A stretch of DNA of 64,000 nt. Origin: Ascaphus truei (Eukaryota; Chordata; Amphibia; Anura; Ascaphidae). Positions 11,810-23,750 of this stretch are shown here, piece after piece (the stretch's first letter is position 1; each line of letters begins with the position of its first letter). The DNA lies in NCBI GenBank assembly GCA_036426205.1, contig CM071567.1, positions 293,212,847 to 293,276,846 of the forward strand, in the 5' to 3' direction. A model generated the notes under the pieces. The model was not told the origin of the DNA. It did not search any database and worked only from the letters and a program-made list of their open reading frames with translations. A program made the translations under genes and the position numbers.

Positions 11810-12565
11810 TTGAAAGACATTCTTTTCTCAGCAGACAATAAAAAGCACTACACTACATCACACTTTCTAAGTAGCCCAAGGCATGGATGTTATACGTGTT
11901 TTGGATGCTCCGTGTGTAACAGTTCTAATACTGGTGATGAATTCTATCATCCTACGAGTGGTCAGAAGTTTAAGATAAAAAGTAGGATTACTTGCACCTC
12001 CACCAACGTTGTATATATAATAAAGTGCCCATGTGGGTTAATATACGTTGGAAAGGCAAGTAGGATGTTGAAAACTAGATTCATGGAACACAGAAGCAAG
12101 ATCAACGGTAAAAAAGAGGTGGCTGCTCTAATTTCACACTGCACAGAGTTTAAACACACTGTTGCCTCATTACAGCTAATGGGAATAGAACAAGTGCAGA
12201 AAACATTTTCAGGCTCAGATAAAGATAAGCAGGCTTGGCATTATTTGATCAAAGGATGTATACTAAAAGTCTCCTTTTTTCTTATAGGTATTTACACCAT
12301 ACATATATATATATATATTCCCCATTGATTGCTATCCCTATGGGAGAAGCGCAGGGATTCACTTTCTGTTTTGCACATTTGTATGGCCATTTCCTTCACT
12401 AGCTGCATGCTCTTTACACGGAGAAGCGCAGTGATTATATTTGTTTCAGATAAAGATAAGGCTTTATTACAGAGAGAGGCCTTTTGGATGTTCACACTGG
12501 ATACGGTGTTCCCAAGGGGCCTTAACGATTTTTTGTTCCTTAATTGCTTCTTGGATAGTAGATGA
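11810..12565 (+). pseudogene. Second PLE GIY-YIG fragment, split by a 216-bp insertion
   Basis: The plus-strand frame from about 11810 encodes a PLE C-terminus. It has the cysteine knuckle CYTCFGCSVC, the GIY-YIG core VVYIIKCPCGLIYVGK with downstream TRFMEHR, and the tail SDKDK. The matching end (DKDKALLQREAFWMFTLDT, then PRGLND) resumes at 12448 after an insertion. It belongs to the same superfamily as 6134-6663 but differs clearly in sequence, so it represents another PLE lineage or an older copy. The RT part is absent. Confidence 0.8.
12230..12445. mobile_element. 216-bp insertion with 15-bp target duplication inside PLE
   Basis: TCAGATAAAGATAAG occurs at 12215-12229 and again at 12446-12460, exactly bounding the insert and restoring the PLE frame when the insert is ignored. 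The insert contains an (AT)n tract and no coding potential. The long duplication implies target-primed (LINE or PLE type) insertion. The short insert resembles a non-autonomous retroelement but was not identified. Confidence 0.65.
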
Positions 12566-13935
12566 TAGGGATGTGTTTGCACATTTATTTGTTTCATTCA
12601 CAGACCATCCACATGCTGCTGATCTCCTCCTTGCTCTTTTGAGATTAAGGTTAGTGTTGCAATTCACCTAGTATAAATGCAAGTAAGCAAGCCCTCCATT
12701 TTTTTATATTTTAATCAGTAATTATTCACCTAGGTTGTAGTGGCATTTAGTATGTTATCTCTCTGACCATTCCTATCTCTTCCCTTATGTGACGACCATC
12801 TTCTCCTTCATGTGATGATTTATGCGCATACCCGGCACAATCCCTCCCCCGTGATCCCCATAGTGGAGCCCGGAGGACGCACAATGATACACAACCCTTC
12901 TGCGCCTGCGCGAAGATGGATTGAAGGCAATGCGACGGGGGAGAGGACCAGATCCCCCCCACAATGACATCAGTGATGAGTAAAACGTCTAAGAGAAAAC
13001 ACTAGGGTTAGGGAGTGATCACAGAACCACACCAATTGAAACAAAATAATGAGTGAATAAATGGTAATCCAAAAAGTGGGTGCAAACTGTGAACTGATTA
13101 GTGAATCAGAAAAAGGGGGGAAGGAAAACACAAAATGGATGTGTCTCCTAAAAGAATCCACTATACTGCACTCCTACTTGATTTAAAATTTAACTTTTAA
13201 TATATTTACATAAAACATATGTTACCAAAACGTCGTGTATTGTGCATTAAGAATAAATTAAATAATCAATACCTAGCGTCCGTGTCAGTGAATGTACGTT
13301 GAAATAGTCTCAAACAACAAATTGTAGTAGAGATTACAGGACACAGGGTGCTAATAGTCCGGGTATGAACCCATCTGGGGCACCTATGAGATCAGGTATA
13401 TATGTAATTATAAATATAACTTACAAACTCAGTGACTGATTGTGTCATGAAAAAACAGCAGTCCTGCTTCAAACTTTAAACCACAGAGCACTTAGGGATG
13501 TCTGTTAGAAAAGTATTACCATCCTATATGTATTGAAGTGCTGCTGACAGTATGGTGATGGAGAGTAAAAGATTCACAGCATTGTGAAGCAATTGTTCAC
13601 AGCATTTGAATCAGTGAATCATTCTACAGCACACTCCAAATAATCATATTATATAAAGAGAGCAGGCAGGCTTGCGCACTGAGTGTTAGTGAGAGTATCA
13701 AATGAGTAAAACGTCGCGGGAACTTGGGCCTTTCAGGATCCATGAAGGACAACGCGTTGACATGATGACGTCACCTGGATTGGAGCCTGGACAAGCGCGC
13801 ACACTCATTCGGCTGAATGAGGAAGAGAGCAGGAGACACGAGAAGATCCTCGTGGGAAGACGGGGGTGATTATTTTAAGCCTTTTCACATGTTTGTTGGA
13901 CTATATATATTGGACTCTGTATTACCTTGGTATGC
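12566..13935. other. Probable PLE-derived repeats, no gene
   Basis: AT-rich sequence with two copies of the phrase GAGTAAAACGTC (about 12977 and 13704) and ACGTCG-type pieces that recall the GAAACGTC part of degraded hammerheads. No frame of interest was seen on either strand. Confidence 0.35.
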
Positions 13936-13937
13936 CA

Positions 13938-13980
13938 GTCACTTGAGAAAGACCTCTTAGCAGGTTGAAACGTCGTGCTG
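13938..13980 (+). ncRNA. Degenerate hammerhead-like motif
   Basis: Reads CTTGAGAAAGACCT, a loop, AGGTT, then GAAACGTCGTG. Helix II (GACCT/AGGTT) and the GAAA box are preserved, but the first core box departs from CTGANGA, so self-cleavage is unlikely. It is followed by an AATAAATCC tail, the same order as in other PLE terminal repeats here. Confidence 0.35.
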
Positions 13981-16199
13981 TGCTGACATAATAAATCCTT
14001 TGAAAAATCCGAAGTGCCCTGGATCATCTATTCTTATTCAAGTTTAGGATTTATTTTAGACAGGTTTCCCTGATCCAGGAGCACCAGTAATTCCAAGGAT
14101 CTTTGAATGATTTTCTTGGTGTACAGTATTACATGTTATTGTTCATACCTGTGAGGCAACAGGGGGGCTCTAAGTTGCTCCGCGATGGTGTGGGGAGAAT
14201 CAGGGCAGGCTTTCAGGGTACTTATTCACTGTTGGCAACGCCTCCAGTCAGCGAGGATCCTGTGTCTGCAGGATGGTCCATGCTGACACCTCTCTTATCA
14301 CAAGGCAGTGAGTCACACAAACTTAGATGGTTCAATGGATGTTTATTCGTGGTCCCAGAACTCACAGCAGTTCTCATTCCCTGGAAGGTTACCTTAAGGC
14401 TTGAGGCCCATCTAGGTTCCCTTCTGGTGCTCCTCCCGTATCCCCTAGTGGGATACAGAGTAGATGTTATCACTCCACAGGGGGAGGGAAAGAGACACAA
14501 TGACTTCTGGGAGAGGGCCAGTATATACCCTGGGGGTTGGGCTTGTAACCCTGCCCCATAACAGTGCAGGTCTGATACTGATAGGCATCATACATTTGCA
14601 TATGACCCAACCAGTATCCTCACCCAGGCTGACACTCTCAGGGTTGTTGCTAGGTTCGCCCCGGGATACAGCCGGGATACATATATACACAGAAAATGTC
14701 TTCTAACAAAGGCTCCAGAGGTTAACCAAGATATTGAGCCAATAAAAGAAAATTTCTGCAAATTGTTGGTGTGCCTATCCCTTTGTTATTTTAGTACAGT
14801 ATCTTTTAGGTACTCTTATAGTAGCACCCTCTCCAGCAGCCTAGTTTATATCAGTTAATTGTGTACCTCAATAGAAATGCAGTTATGGGTCACACCAATA
14901 CATAACCTGTCTGCCTTATTTTTACAATTAAATTGAAAATCAAATGATAAAACTGTTCCGAAATTCTTTGATAGAGTACATGGACCTCTTTCAAATCCTA
15001 TGAATTTATCATAATATTACTCTATATTGTGACATGTAGCACCCTGCTATATTTTCCATAGCCTGGCAGATAAGTCCTTGTAATAGCAGGCAGTGTTAGG
15101 GTTAATAGTGCTAACCTGGTGAAGTCACATCCCCTCATGTTGCAAATATTGTAGCAAATCACAGGCACATGTCTGGAGCTAGGAGCTATTGGGACCACAT
15201 GACAGGATGAGGACTTAGCTACAGTTTGGTTCTGCCCAGTTATTGGAGCAGAATAGCCTGGCCCCTCCTCCTGTATAAAGATGTGGGTTCCTCCAAATTA
15301 AGTGAGTCTGCCTTACCCCTTAGGGGGTGAGGTGTGTTCTGTCCTAGCCTAGCCATGGGCTAGGTGCTCCAGCCTTGCCCCTAGGGCAGAGCTTTCCAAA
15401 CTTTGCATGTTGGTGACACACTTTTTAGACGTGCATCGTTTCGCGACGCAGTAAATCTGTTTTACTAGCAAACCGGAGGTTAAACTAACCCCTTATAAGA
15501 GATACGGACACATACATAAATTGTAATAACAAAATGTATGGGGACACAACATATCTCATGAAAACCTTTCATTTATATTTTTAAAAATATATGAATTGTA
15601 AGATAACATACATTTCCAAAATTATTGTCATTTATGAGTGACACAGAGAGAGGGTGCGAGAGAGAAGGGCTGGGTGACTGACTGTGGATTGGTGTTTGTA
15701 TTCATTCACACACACTCTTGCACACTATTACACACAAAAGGGAATCGGACACACGGGGGGCCAATCGGAGCAGGGGGGCCAAATCGGACGGGGGGGGGGG
15801 GGGGGCCTGGAGCTATACTTACCTTACTTGCTCCATGCAGGAAAAGGCGCCTCCTCAATGTGCAGCTCGGATAGAGATTGGCTGCACGCCAACCAATCAG
15901 ATGGGGGGATTTTTATTTATTTATTTTCCTGTGGTGACCAGCTTTGTCTAGGGGACGGCGTACGGCCCAGCAAACTCCCTTGTTGGTGGCCCTAACCACC
16001 CGTGCCCCCCCCCCCTAAATAATCATACATTCCTCTAACAGCCAAGGCCTGACCGCACAAAGAGGAAGACCCTGAGATCCAAGGTAAAACCACTGAGCTA
16101 ACCTCTAAACTCTGTCAGTAACATCAGAGCACTGTTATTCATGTACAGGTGTGTTACACATACATTTTTCACATGATTTGTGAACAATTTTTTTTTTAC
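13981..16199. other. Decayed LTR-like and hAT-like fragments
   Basis: At about 14150-14690 a piece contains GGCAACGCCTCCA and GAGGATCC, as in the reverse-oriented LTR family of this window, but no target duplication was found. At about 15025-15385 a segment with a TATAAA-like box (about 15273) looks like part of another LTR. At 15386 the hAT-type end CAGAGCTTTCCAAACTT begins, with no matching right end. A long G-run lies at about 15790-15806. No gene is supported. Confidence 0.35.
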
Positions 16200-16359
16200 A
16201 GATATGGGGATCTCGAGGGTTGCAAAATTGGAATATAAAATTAACCATCTTATTAACTGTAACACAATTTGTAGTGTATTTAGTGCAGTGCGGATGAGGA
16301 TTACAGGATATAGGAAAAATCAAAGTAAGAATACTTGAACAATATAGAAACATAAAGAA

Positions 16360-16790
16360 TATTCTAAATGTACTGTCGGAAAAACACTCTTACTGGTTTA
16401 CTTCACTTTCAAGGAAACATAAATATGAGCCGCAATCTCTGGGTTTTAAGCGGATTTAATTAGTGTCAACTATTGTTAGATCAGGTGATGAGCATCTTAT
16501 TGTTCACATTTTTAAATTGCAGACAAGGTTCCCACTGGGTTTTAATGAATCGATGGATACAACTCCTTTTCTTAAATAATGTTTTGTTTTTTTAAATGCT
16601 CTTTTAGCATTGTTATTGATTACATTATGTGAAGTACTTTAATATTGAATGTTTCATTATATTTTTAACCATATGGGAACGTAGTAAGTGCTGGATAATG
16701 TTTATTTATTTTTTATCATTCTAGGTCTATATATACTCTTTATACTATTTCATATGGACTTCATAGATAAGCAATAGATATATCAATATA
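16360..16790 (+). pseudogene. PLE C-terminal end and 3' tail fragment
   Basis: The frame around 16410-16580 reads FKLQTRFPLGFNESMD, the conserved end of the PLE GIY-YIG region, and is closed by a stop. The following AT-rich 3' sequence (about 16636-16770) matches 28680-28810, so both are 3' ends of the same PLE family. Confidence 0.6.
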
Positions 16791-16904
16791 TCATAATTAT
16801 TCACTTATGAACACATTTCTGTATATTACAATATTATTTAATTATTCACGAGATATATTCACGATGTGGAGTCACCAATTAAATAATAAATACATAATAG
16901 ATAG

Positions 16905-17108
16905 ACCCCCCACTCCCCCCAATACGTATAAAAATGATCCCACTCCCCCCAATACATATAAAAAAGACCCCCACTCCCCCCAATACATATAAAAAAGACC
17001 CCCACTCCCCCAATACATATAAAAAAAATACCCCACTCCCCCACATACATATAAAAAAGACCTCACTCCCCCCTAATACATATAAAAAGACCCACTCCCC
17101 CTAGTATA
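16905..17108. repeat. About 30-bp minisatellite, seven units
   Basis: The unit is roughly GACCCCCACTCCCCCC followed by AATACATATAAAAAA, with small length changes between copies. It abuts the left edge of the L1 fragment and may have grown from an A-rich or C-rich tail. Confidence 0.85.
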
Positions 17109-17109
17109 T

Positions 17110-19310
17110 TTACCAATGTCTATTATAAGAAATGTCTCCCGATATTGTCCACCCACTTGCTAAACCTGTTTAACTCTTTTACGGAGGGGAATCCGATACA
17201 ATCATCGATGTCCCTGGCTAATCTAGCCATCATACATAAAGAAGGGAAAGATCCGACGCAATGTTGAAGCTACCGTCCAATTTTCCTCCTGAATAACGAC
17301 CTCAAATTATATAGTAAGATACTGGCGAATAGACTGAATCCTATATTACCTAGGTTAATAAATATTGACCGAGTTGGGTTTGTCGCAGGTAGGCAAGCCT
17401 CAGACAATACCCGTAAGATAATTAATATAATTGATCATGTCCACCTCACAGGTACCAAGGCAATTTTGTTGAGTTTAGACGCAGAGAAGGCGTTTGATAG
17501 AATTGATTGGCTATACCTTGATAACACCTTAAGGATATTCGGATTTAAGGACTCATTTCTGGAGGGAGTCCGGGTGCTCTACCAGAACCCGTCAGCCATT
17601 GTCAGGCTCCCGGGCGGGAATACCGAGCGATTTAAATGGTACGAGACAGGGTTGCCCCTTATCTCCCCTTCTTTTCGCTCTCACTATTGAACCCCTAGCG
17701 TCCAAACTACGAAACAATACAAATATTCAGGGCATAGTAATTGGAAAAACAAATGATAAAATCTTTCTATTCGCCGACGATATTATTTTGAACTTGGCGC
17801 GGCCCCAAACTTCCCTCCCTAACCTTCAAAGGGAACTATTAGATTTTGGCAAAATATCCGGCTATAAAATAAATAACGACAAATCTGAAGCCCTAAACCT
17901 ATCAGAGCCAGAAGTGAAAGTAAACTTCAGCTATAGATGGAGTTCTTCATACATTAAATATCTGGGAGTAAATGTATCAAAGAACTACCAATCTTTATAT
18001 CAATATAACTATCCAGCCCTCTTTCAGAAAATTAAAAAGATCTGGATAAGTGGGAAGGTTATCAGATCTCATGGATTGGAAGAATGATCTCGATTAAGAT
18101 GAATATACTCCCTAGATTATTATATTTTTTCCAGACACTTCCGGTCCATGTTCCTAGCTCTGAATTGAAAAACATCCAAATAGGCCTGTTTAATTTTATT
18201 TGGCAGGGCAAAAGACCCAGAGTCGCTAGATCAGTATTGTTGTCATCAAGAACAAGGGGAGGCTTGGGAATCCCAGATATATCTAAATATTATCTGGCAG
18301 CCCAATTAAAACAGGTAGTACTGTGGAATGCAGATCCAAGCCATTGTTGTTGGCTGGAAATAGAGTCTCACCATGCCAAAACGCCTTATTTGCCAGCATG
18401 CCTCTGGAACATGGATAGAGGAGATATGCAATCACACAAATTCGAGTTGGGGGCAATGAAACACACCTGGGAGGTCTGGCTGAAATCTAAGACTAGATTC
18501 AAGCTCTCCTCCACCAGCTCGCAGCTTACGCCAATTTTTAATAAACCTAAATTTCCCCCTGGATGTGGATCCAAACTATTTGACAAATTCAAATTAAAAG
18601 GGATTGAGGCGATCGCTGATCTACTGAACCAAGGGAAGTTCTTGAGCTACCAAGATCTCTGCGCTAAATATGAAATTCCAGAATTGGACACATTTAAATA
18701 TCTCCAAATTAGACATTTCATACAAAAAATATACCCAAAATCAGAATTTCCCCCTCTCACTAAGTTTGAGAAGATATGTAGAGACGGCGCTCATCAAAAA
18801 GGCCTAATAACAAATATCTATGCTGAGCTGGAGATCTCCCAGATCATGAGTACATGCTCAAAGGGCAGCGGATCTGAATATAGATATTGACAGAGAGGAT
18901 TGGGATGATATTTGGGAAGCAGCCTCAGGAACTTCCATATGTACCAAAACTAAGGAAAATATTTATAAAATACTATTTCATTGGTATCTTACCCCAGTGA
19001 GATTAAAACAAATCTACCCACTGGTATCTGATCTCTGTTGGAGAGGCTGTGGACAAAAAGGGGACATGGCACACATTTGGTGGACATGTCCAGAAATTAA
19101 TAAATATTGGGCCACTGTTCAAATTCTAATCAAAGAGGTTACAGACCTCGAAATACCTATTGTTCCACTGACCTACTTACTGGCCAGGCCAATGGAGGAA
19201 ATTGACCGACCTGTGAGGAAATTTAATCTCCTTCATTCTTACAGCAGCAAGATGTGAGGTAGCGGCCTCCTGGAGGAAGGTATCTACCCCCTCCAAGGGA
19301 ATGATAAAAA
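17110..19310 (+). pseudogene. Tx1-type L1 ORF2 fragment (RT to C-terminal zinc region)
   Basis: Frameshifted coding sequence of an L1-clade retrotransposon. In order it shows the RT entry region, RQASDNTRKIIN, motif A (LLSLDAEKAFDRIDW, about 17467-17512), motif B (RQGCPLSPLLFAL, about 17650-17690, in another frame), motif C (FADDIIL, about 17770) and the thumb. The C-terminal cysteine region follows, reading CWRGCGQKGDMAHIWWTCP near 19035-19090. Several indels and stops (about 17650, 18085, 18890) kill it. The endonuclease domain and ORF1 are missing on the left, and it stops without a 3' UTR at about 19310. Confidence 0.85.
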
Positions 19311-20094
19311 AGAGCAAAAGTGTAAAAGTGTAGAGTCCTAGCAGTCATTTTGGGTGTGTTTTTTCTAGTGACTAATATAGCCACTGTGAATAGATCATAC
19401 CTCCAAGGTACATGTACCTATGTCAATGGTTACTTCCTCCCAATGCAGCTCACCACAGAGGACATAGACTAGCTTACAGACAAGAGTTGGTACTATATCC
19501 TCCACTGTAGTAATTTCTCCCTGTTTATTTTAATGGCGTAATTGTTGTCCATTGTATACATGTTTAATAAAGCACGTTTTTAACACAGTGAGAGGCTATT
19601 TAGGGGTCACCCTAGGATTGAATATTTCCCAGCCCTCAATTGGTCATAGAGAGTGCACATAGGAATCTTGGTTGATCTATTAACCCCTTCATTCCTTCCA
19701 CTTTCTTCTGTGATGGCAATCGCTACCCATTGTTATCAAGTAATATGTAAGTGGCTACTAAGTCTTTTTTAGTGTAACGAACGGCATTTTACTTACTTCT
19801 GGTGCGCTCGTGTGTCCCTTTCTATTTGAGATTGCCTAATTTGAGGAACTTTTGCAGGGTGGTAGAGAGCCTCACTACACGTGAGCTGCAAGGAGATGGA
19901 CCTTTCAAAGGAGATCCCAGCACGTGGTTGATTCTGTCTAGTGCTGTGAATATCTTTTTGCAAGATTTTGACTCTAACCAGTCTGTGATACAAATAAGAC
20001 TTGTTTTATACTGAATGATTCAATGGACATTTCATTGTCTTTACCGTGATTGATTTGTCTGTACCCTTATTTAATACAGTATATCATCCATTAT
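19311..20094 (+). other. Likely 5' leader of the ancient PLE
   Basis: No coding frame. Part of it (about 19740-19800, ATGTAAGTGGCTACTAAGTC) matches 28950-29005 at the far side of the PLE remnant. That would suit a terminal repeat flanking the element. The boundary is not defined. Confidence 0.4.
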
Positions 20095-20957
20095 ATGGCA
20101 AAAGCAAACATAAGTGAATTTCTTACTTGTTTGGATGGTAGAAATGAGAGAACCAGTAAATTAGATGTAATGTTTTCTGATAATGTTATAACACTTGATG
20201 AAACGGAGGAACTTTCTAAATGTTTTTTAAGATTATCAAGAATGTTGGGGAAAGAAATTAGGTTTTGGTGGGATGTTGTTACACTTGATGAGTATTTTAC
20301 TGCTCAAAGAATCCCTATGCATCTCCAACTTTTCAAAACTCCTACTATGGAAATTGAGAATTCAAATTTCCTTTTGAAATGGAACAACATCCTAGATAGA
20401 GATGGGCGAATTGTTTTTGGCGGATTTGGATCCGCAGTGGATCAGCCGTTGCCAGATTTGTAGAATCTAATCCGCGGATTCAGTAATCCGTTGACGGATT
20501 TTTAAGAATCCACGACAAGTTGCTGAATCCGCAGATTGGATTCTACAAATCCGTCAACAGATTGTATCCAATGGCGGTTTGTGATGAATCCGCGCGGATT
20601 AAAACCAATAAAAATCAGTATGTGGATATTACACTGCGAAACAGATTTGGGGGGGAAAATACAAGAAAATTCAGGAAACGGATTTGGGCAGATTCTCTTA
20701 TCTGTAATCCTAGATCAAAGTCCGATTGAATAAATTAAGTTCTTGGTTGATTAGAGGGAAACGTAATTAAAAGATTTAGACAAAGAAGTAATGCAATTAA
20801 AATAAATACTATTGAAAATTCAAGCTTTAGAATAAATACCATGGTCAAACAGCTGGATCTAAAATTAAAGAGATATGAAATTGTGATTAAGAAAAATAGT
20901 CAATTGCAAAGAGATAAATTAGACTATCTACTTAATACATATAGGAATGGTAAATAA
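20095..20957 (+). pseudogene. N-terminal part of an ancient PLE protein
   Basis: From ATG 20095 a frame of about 100 codons opens with MAKANISEFLTCLDGRNE and contains a helical region of the kind found before the PLE reverse transcriptase. It is cut at 20396 by a hAT element and resumes at 20707 in a frame with stops. The latter part, around 20770-20955, encodes a charged coiled-coil-like stretch (QLDLKLKRYEIVIKKNSQL). The recognisable RT pieces of the same element follow at 22066-22259, 27057-27679 and 28383-28500. Confidence 0.6.
20397..20706. mobile_element. hAT-type MITE, TSD ATCCTAGA, inside PLE
   Basis: Starts TAGAGATGGGCGAA, the same end as the element at 47054-47696, and ends TTATCTGTA, a mutated form of the complementary end. 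The 8-bp flanks ATCCTAGA (20389-20396 and 20707-20714) match exactly. The interior is rich in repeated GGATTC/GAATCC words. It interrupts the PLE N-terminal frame. Confidence 0.7.
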
Positions 20958-21429
20958 AAAGATCAAAAGAGTCACCTTAGATCCAATTATAACTTTCTAT
21001 CTGACTAACAATGTACAAAAGGGTCCCTATAATTATCAAAAATTATTTAAGCAGAATACAGTCAGCTGGAATAATAATTACCACTCTAATGCGGGGAAAG
21101 GTTCTAACCTTTATCCTGAACCCCAAGATATAGCGAATAATGAAAATTACTCTTTTCAATAGCAGAAGAAAAATAAATGGGCAGTTCAGCCCCGTAATTG
21201 TAGTTTTTCACCAACAAAATGACTCTGAATCCATAAAACTCAGAAATCTATTTGAAGTGTTAAGAACCTCAAATAATATTATTTCATCAAAATGATTTAG
21301 TACTAAATGACAGAACTTTGTTCAGGAAATGAGGACGAAATGCCTAAATCATTCAATTTGGAGTTGGGAAGGGCCTCTATTATTGAAACCAGACAGTAAC
21401 AATCCAAAGCATATAAGTAGCACCGTGGC
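20958..21429 (+). pseudogene. Degraded PLE coding segment
   Basis: Short frames separated by stops continue the PLE coding region (for example around 20960-21160 and 21300-21420), but no catalytic motif is readable here. The call rests on position between recognised PLE pieces. Confidence 0.4.
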
Positions 21430-21712
21430 TAATACTATACACGATACATAAAGCTTGGCCCCCTGCAGACGCACTTACCTAAATGACCTCCTACTGTCTC
21501 TGTTCTCCCCACCAATTAGATTGTAGGCTCTTCGGAGCAGGGACTCCTCTTCTACAATGTTACTTTTATGTCTGAAGCACTTATTCCCATGATCTGTTAT
21601 TTGTACTATTTGTTATTTATATGATTGTCACGTGTATTACTACTGTGAAGCGCTATGTACATTAATGGCGCTATATAAATAAAGACATACATACATACAA
21701 ATAAAAGGAGTC
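21430..21712 (+). mobile_element. L2-type LINE 3' end
   Basis: Contains the typical end of L2-like LINEs: a short coding remnant (around 21450-21520), then GATTGTAGGCTCTTCGG and GGCGCTATATAAATAAAG, followed by a (CATA)n tail. The same family end occurs at 45500-45607 joined to 46853-46905. It lies within the PLE remnant and is 5'-truncated. Confidence 0.7.
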
Positions 21713-22065
21713 CTATAGAAGGGGCAAGAGAGGTAAGGGTAAGCCCTTCCCCGAAGAGAGGTACTCCAGTCTGGAGATATTGAGACAGTGTTCTTATAAA
21801 GAGATTATCTTTTTCTTCTACTAGTTTACCAAATTATTTTGAAAAATATGTGGATTTACAAAAATATTTCAGAAAACTCACATTACAAAGACATTTAACG
21901 AAATAAGTTGTCTCTTCCATCTTTGATTTCCAATGTGTCATCGCAAATTATTAATCTTATAGAAAATCCAGTGACCCCAGGAAATAAAACTGTGGGAATT
22001 TTACAGGGTTAAAACCCAAATCATTTTTCTTTCTCTGCTAATCAAAGGATAATTTTCTGTAAATG

Positions 22066-22259
22066 TTTGACAGACTTACAGAGTGTAATCGGGAAAATGT
22101 TTGTTCCCTAAGTTCTCCTTCTAGATGTATTTATAATCGGAAATTCCAATGAACAACTAGCGTTGAAAGAACTTACATTAGACACCAAAGTCATAAACCG
22201 TGAGGCGGATAAGGGAGCAAGGGTGGTACTCCGAAATAGGTAAGATTACTGTAAGGAAG
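22066..22259 (+). pseudogene. PLE fragment just before the reverse-transcriptase core
   Basis: Reads as the PLE segment ending in VINREADKGARVVLRNR, corresponding to the conserved ADKGG-type block that opens the PLE reverse transcriptase. It is cut exactly at 22259/22260 by an LTR element and resumes at 27057. A second, near-identical copy of this segment at 23755-23948 belongs to the duplicated region. Confidence 0.7.
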
Positions 22260-23218
22260 TGTAACGGATTTTCTGGCCTAGCCTGACCCACCCAATCTCA
22301 CATTGGCCCCTGTGGTCTAACCAGTCCCCATTACAGTGTAGTGTCTGGTGGTGCACCTGTTGGCAACAGGACTCCTGAGTCTCCCGCATGATGTTCTGTG
22401 GGGATTGCCAACCCAGACAGGCAGCTGAGGTAGTGTGCATGAGTCCTACCTATATCCAGTGCAGCGCCTCCACCTCATCAGGATCCCAGCGTCCGCTTGT
22501 GAATGGTCCTGGTGAGGAACTCCTCTGTGGTGCACTCCTCTGTGTAATCACTCCACACTTACGAGGCAAATACAAAAAATGTCCCCGGCGCAAAGTGTGG
22601 TGATGATAATTACAGTACCATATCGAAAGACAGTCCTGTTTGAAAAGTCAGTCCTGGTGGTAGAATGATTCATCAACAATGTGAGGTAGATTTTCCTCTA
22701 GGCGTGTTCCCTTATGTTGTCTGCAATAACAGATAAGGAAAACACACCATTGCGCAGTATACAGACTCAATTGCCCCAACCTGAAGAGGAAAATCCCTAC
22801 TTACAGGATATTTTCTTGTTCATTCGGGGGAGAGAATCTGTTCTTTAGCTCTCTTCCTCCACCTTGATCTCCACGGGCCCCTCGTGGTTCCTAAGGTGGC
22901 TCTCTTCAACTCGGTCTGCGTCGTCCCAGTAGCAGCATACACCGCAACAACCGTGGTTGGAGAAAATTGAAAGACAGCCTAGTGTACTCCGCAAATTTTA
23001 TTTAACAATGTTAAAAAGCAGCGATGTTACACTCACATTTTGCGAGGGCAAACATGCCGCTCAAGAATGCCGTCCGCAGCCTGTGTCCACTCGATGGTGT
23101 GTTGTTCACGACGTCGCGCGCCAACCGATGACGTCAGCGGCGCAGCGCCCGAAGTTCTCCCCACACCACGAGATGCAACGCAGGTGACAGCTTACAACGT
23201 GCACTGTACTAGGCTCCT

Positions 23219-23262
23219 CCTCTCTACGCGTTTCGTGACGCTACGTCACTTCCTCAGGAGAT
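23219..23262 (-). ncRNA. Hammerhead-ribozyme-like motif in PLE arm
   Basis: Minus strand: CTGAGGA (23257-23251), an extra A, helix II GTGACG/CGTCAC with a three-base loop, GAAA (23234-23231), palindromic ACGCGT (23226-23231), then cleavage base A. Helix I pairs TCTC with GAGA. All invariant core bases are present apart from the inserted A next to helix II. Confidence 0.6.
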
Positions 23263-23750
23263 GAAGGAGTCCAGTACACTGGTGCCTTAAGTACATGCAC
23301 TAAAACTTGTATCTGCCCACAAATGGGCGGCGTTCATTTTCGTCACTTAACTGAGTAATTGCAGGACCAGAAACAGCTGACTTGATATACTGTGCTGTTA
23401 GGGTCAAACCAGTCCTCACTACTACCCTTTTAAAATATCAAAAAATATAAAATGACTTAAAACATGTTAAAACATTAAATTAATAAAATAAACACTTGTC
23501 CTATAGTTGATTACATAAACCTAATGTTTAACATTGATCATATTTACAAATTCAATAGAAAACGATAACTACATTGAAGAAAGATGAAACAAGCAGATTC
23601 TAAGGGTCTTTCAAAAAGGATGCCAGATCGAAATCAATATTTAGACCCAATGGGGACAAGGTTTTCAGGACATATATCCAATAACTTTCTCTTTTGGACA
23701 ACATGCCCAGCCTGTCTCCCAACTATAGGACAAGTGTTTATTTTATTAAT

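Larger units (their letters stand above)
22062..23750. repeat. Direct duplication, copy 1
   Basis: Nearly identical to 23751-25183 with an offset of 1689 bp (PLE fragment, LTR start, PLE arm). The second copy differs mainly by single-base losses within short runs. The last part (23520-23715) is the spacer between inverted arms, present in opposite orientation at 25190-25395. Confidence 0.85.
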
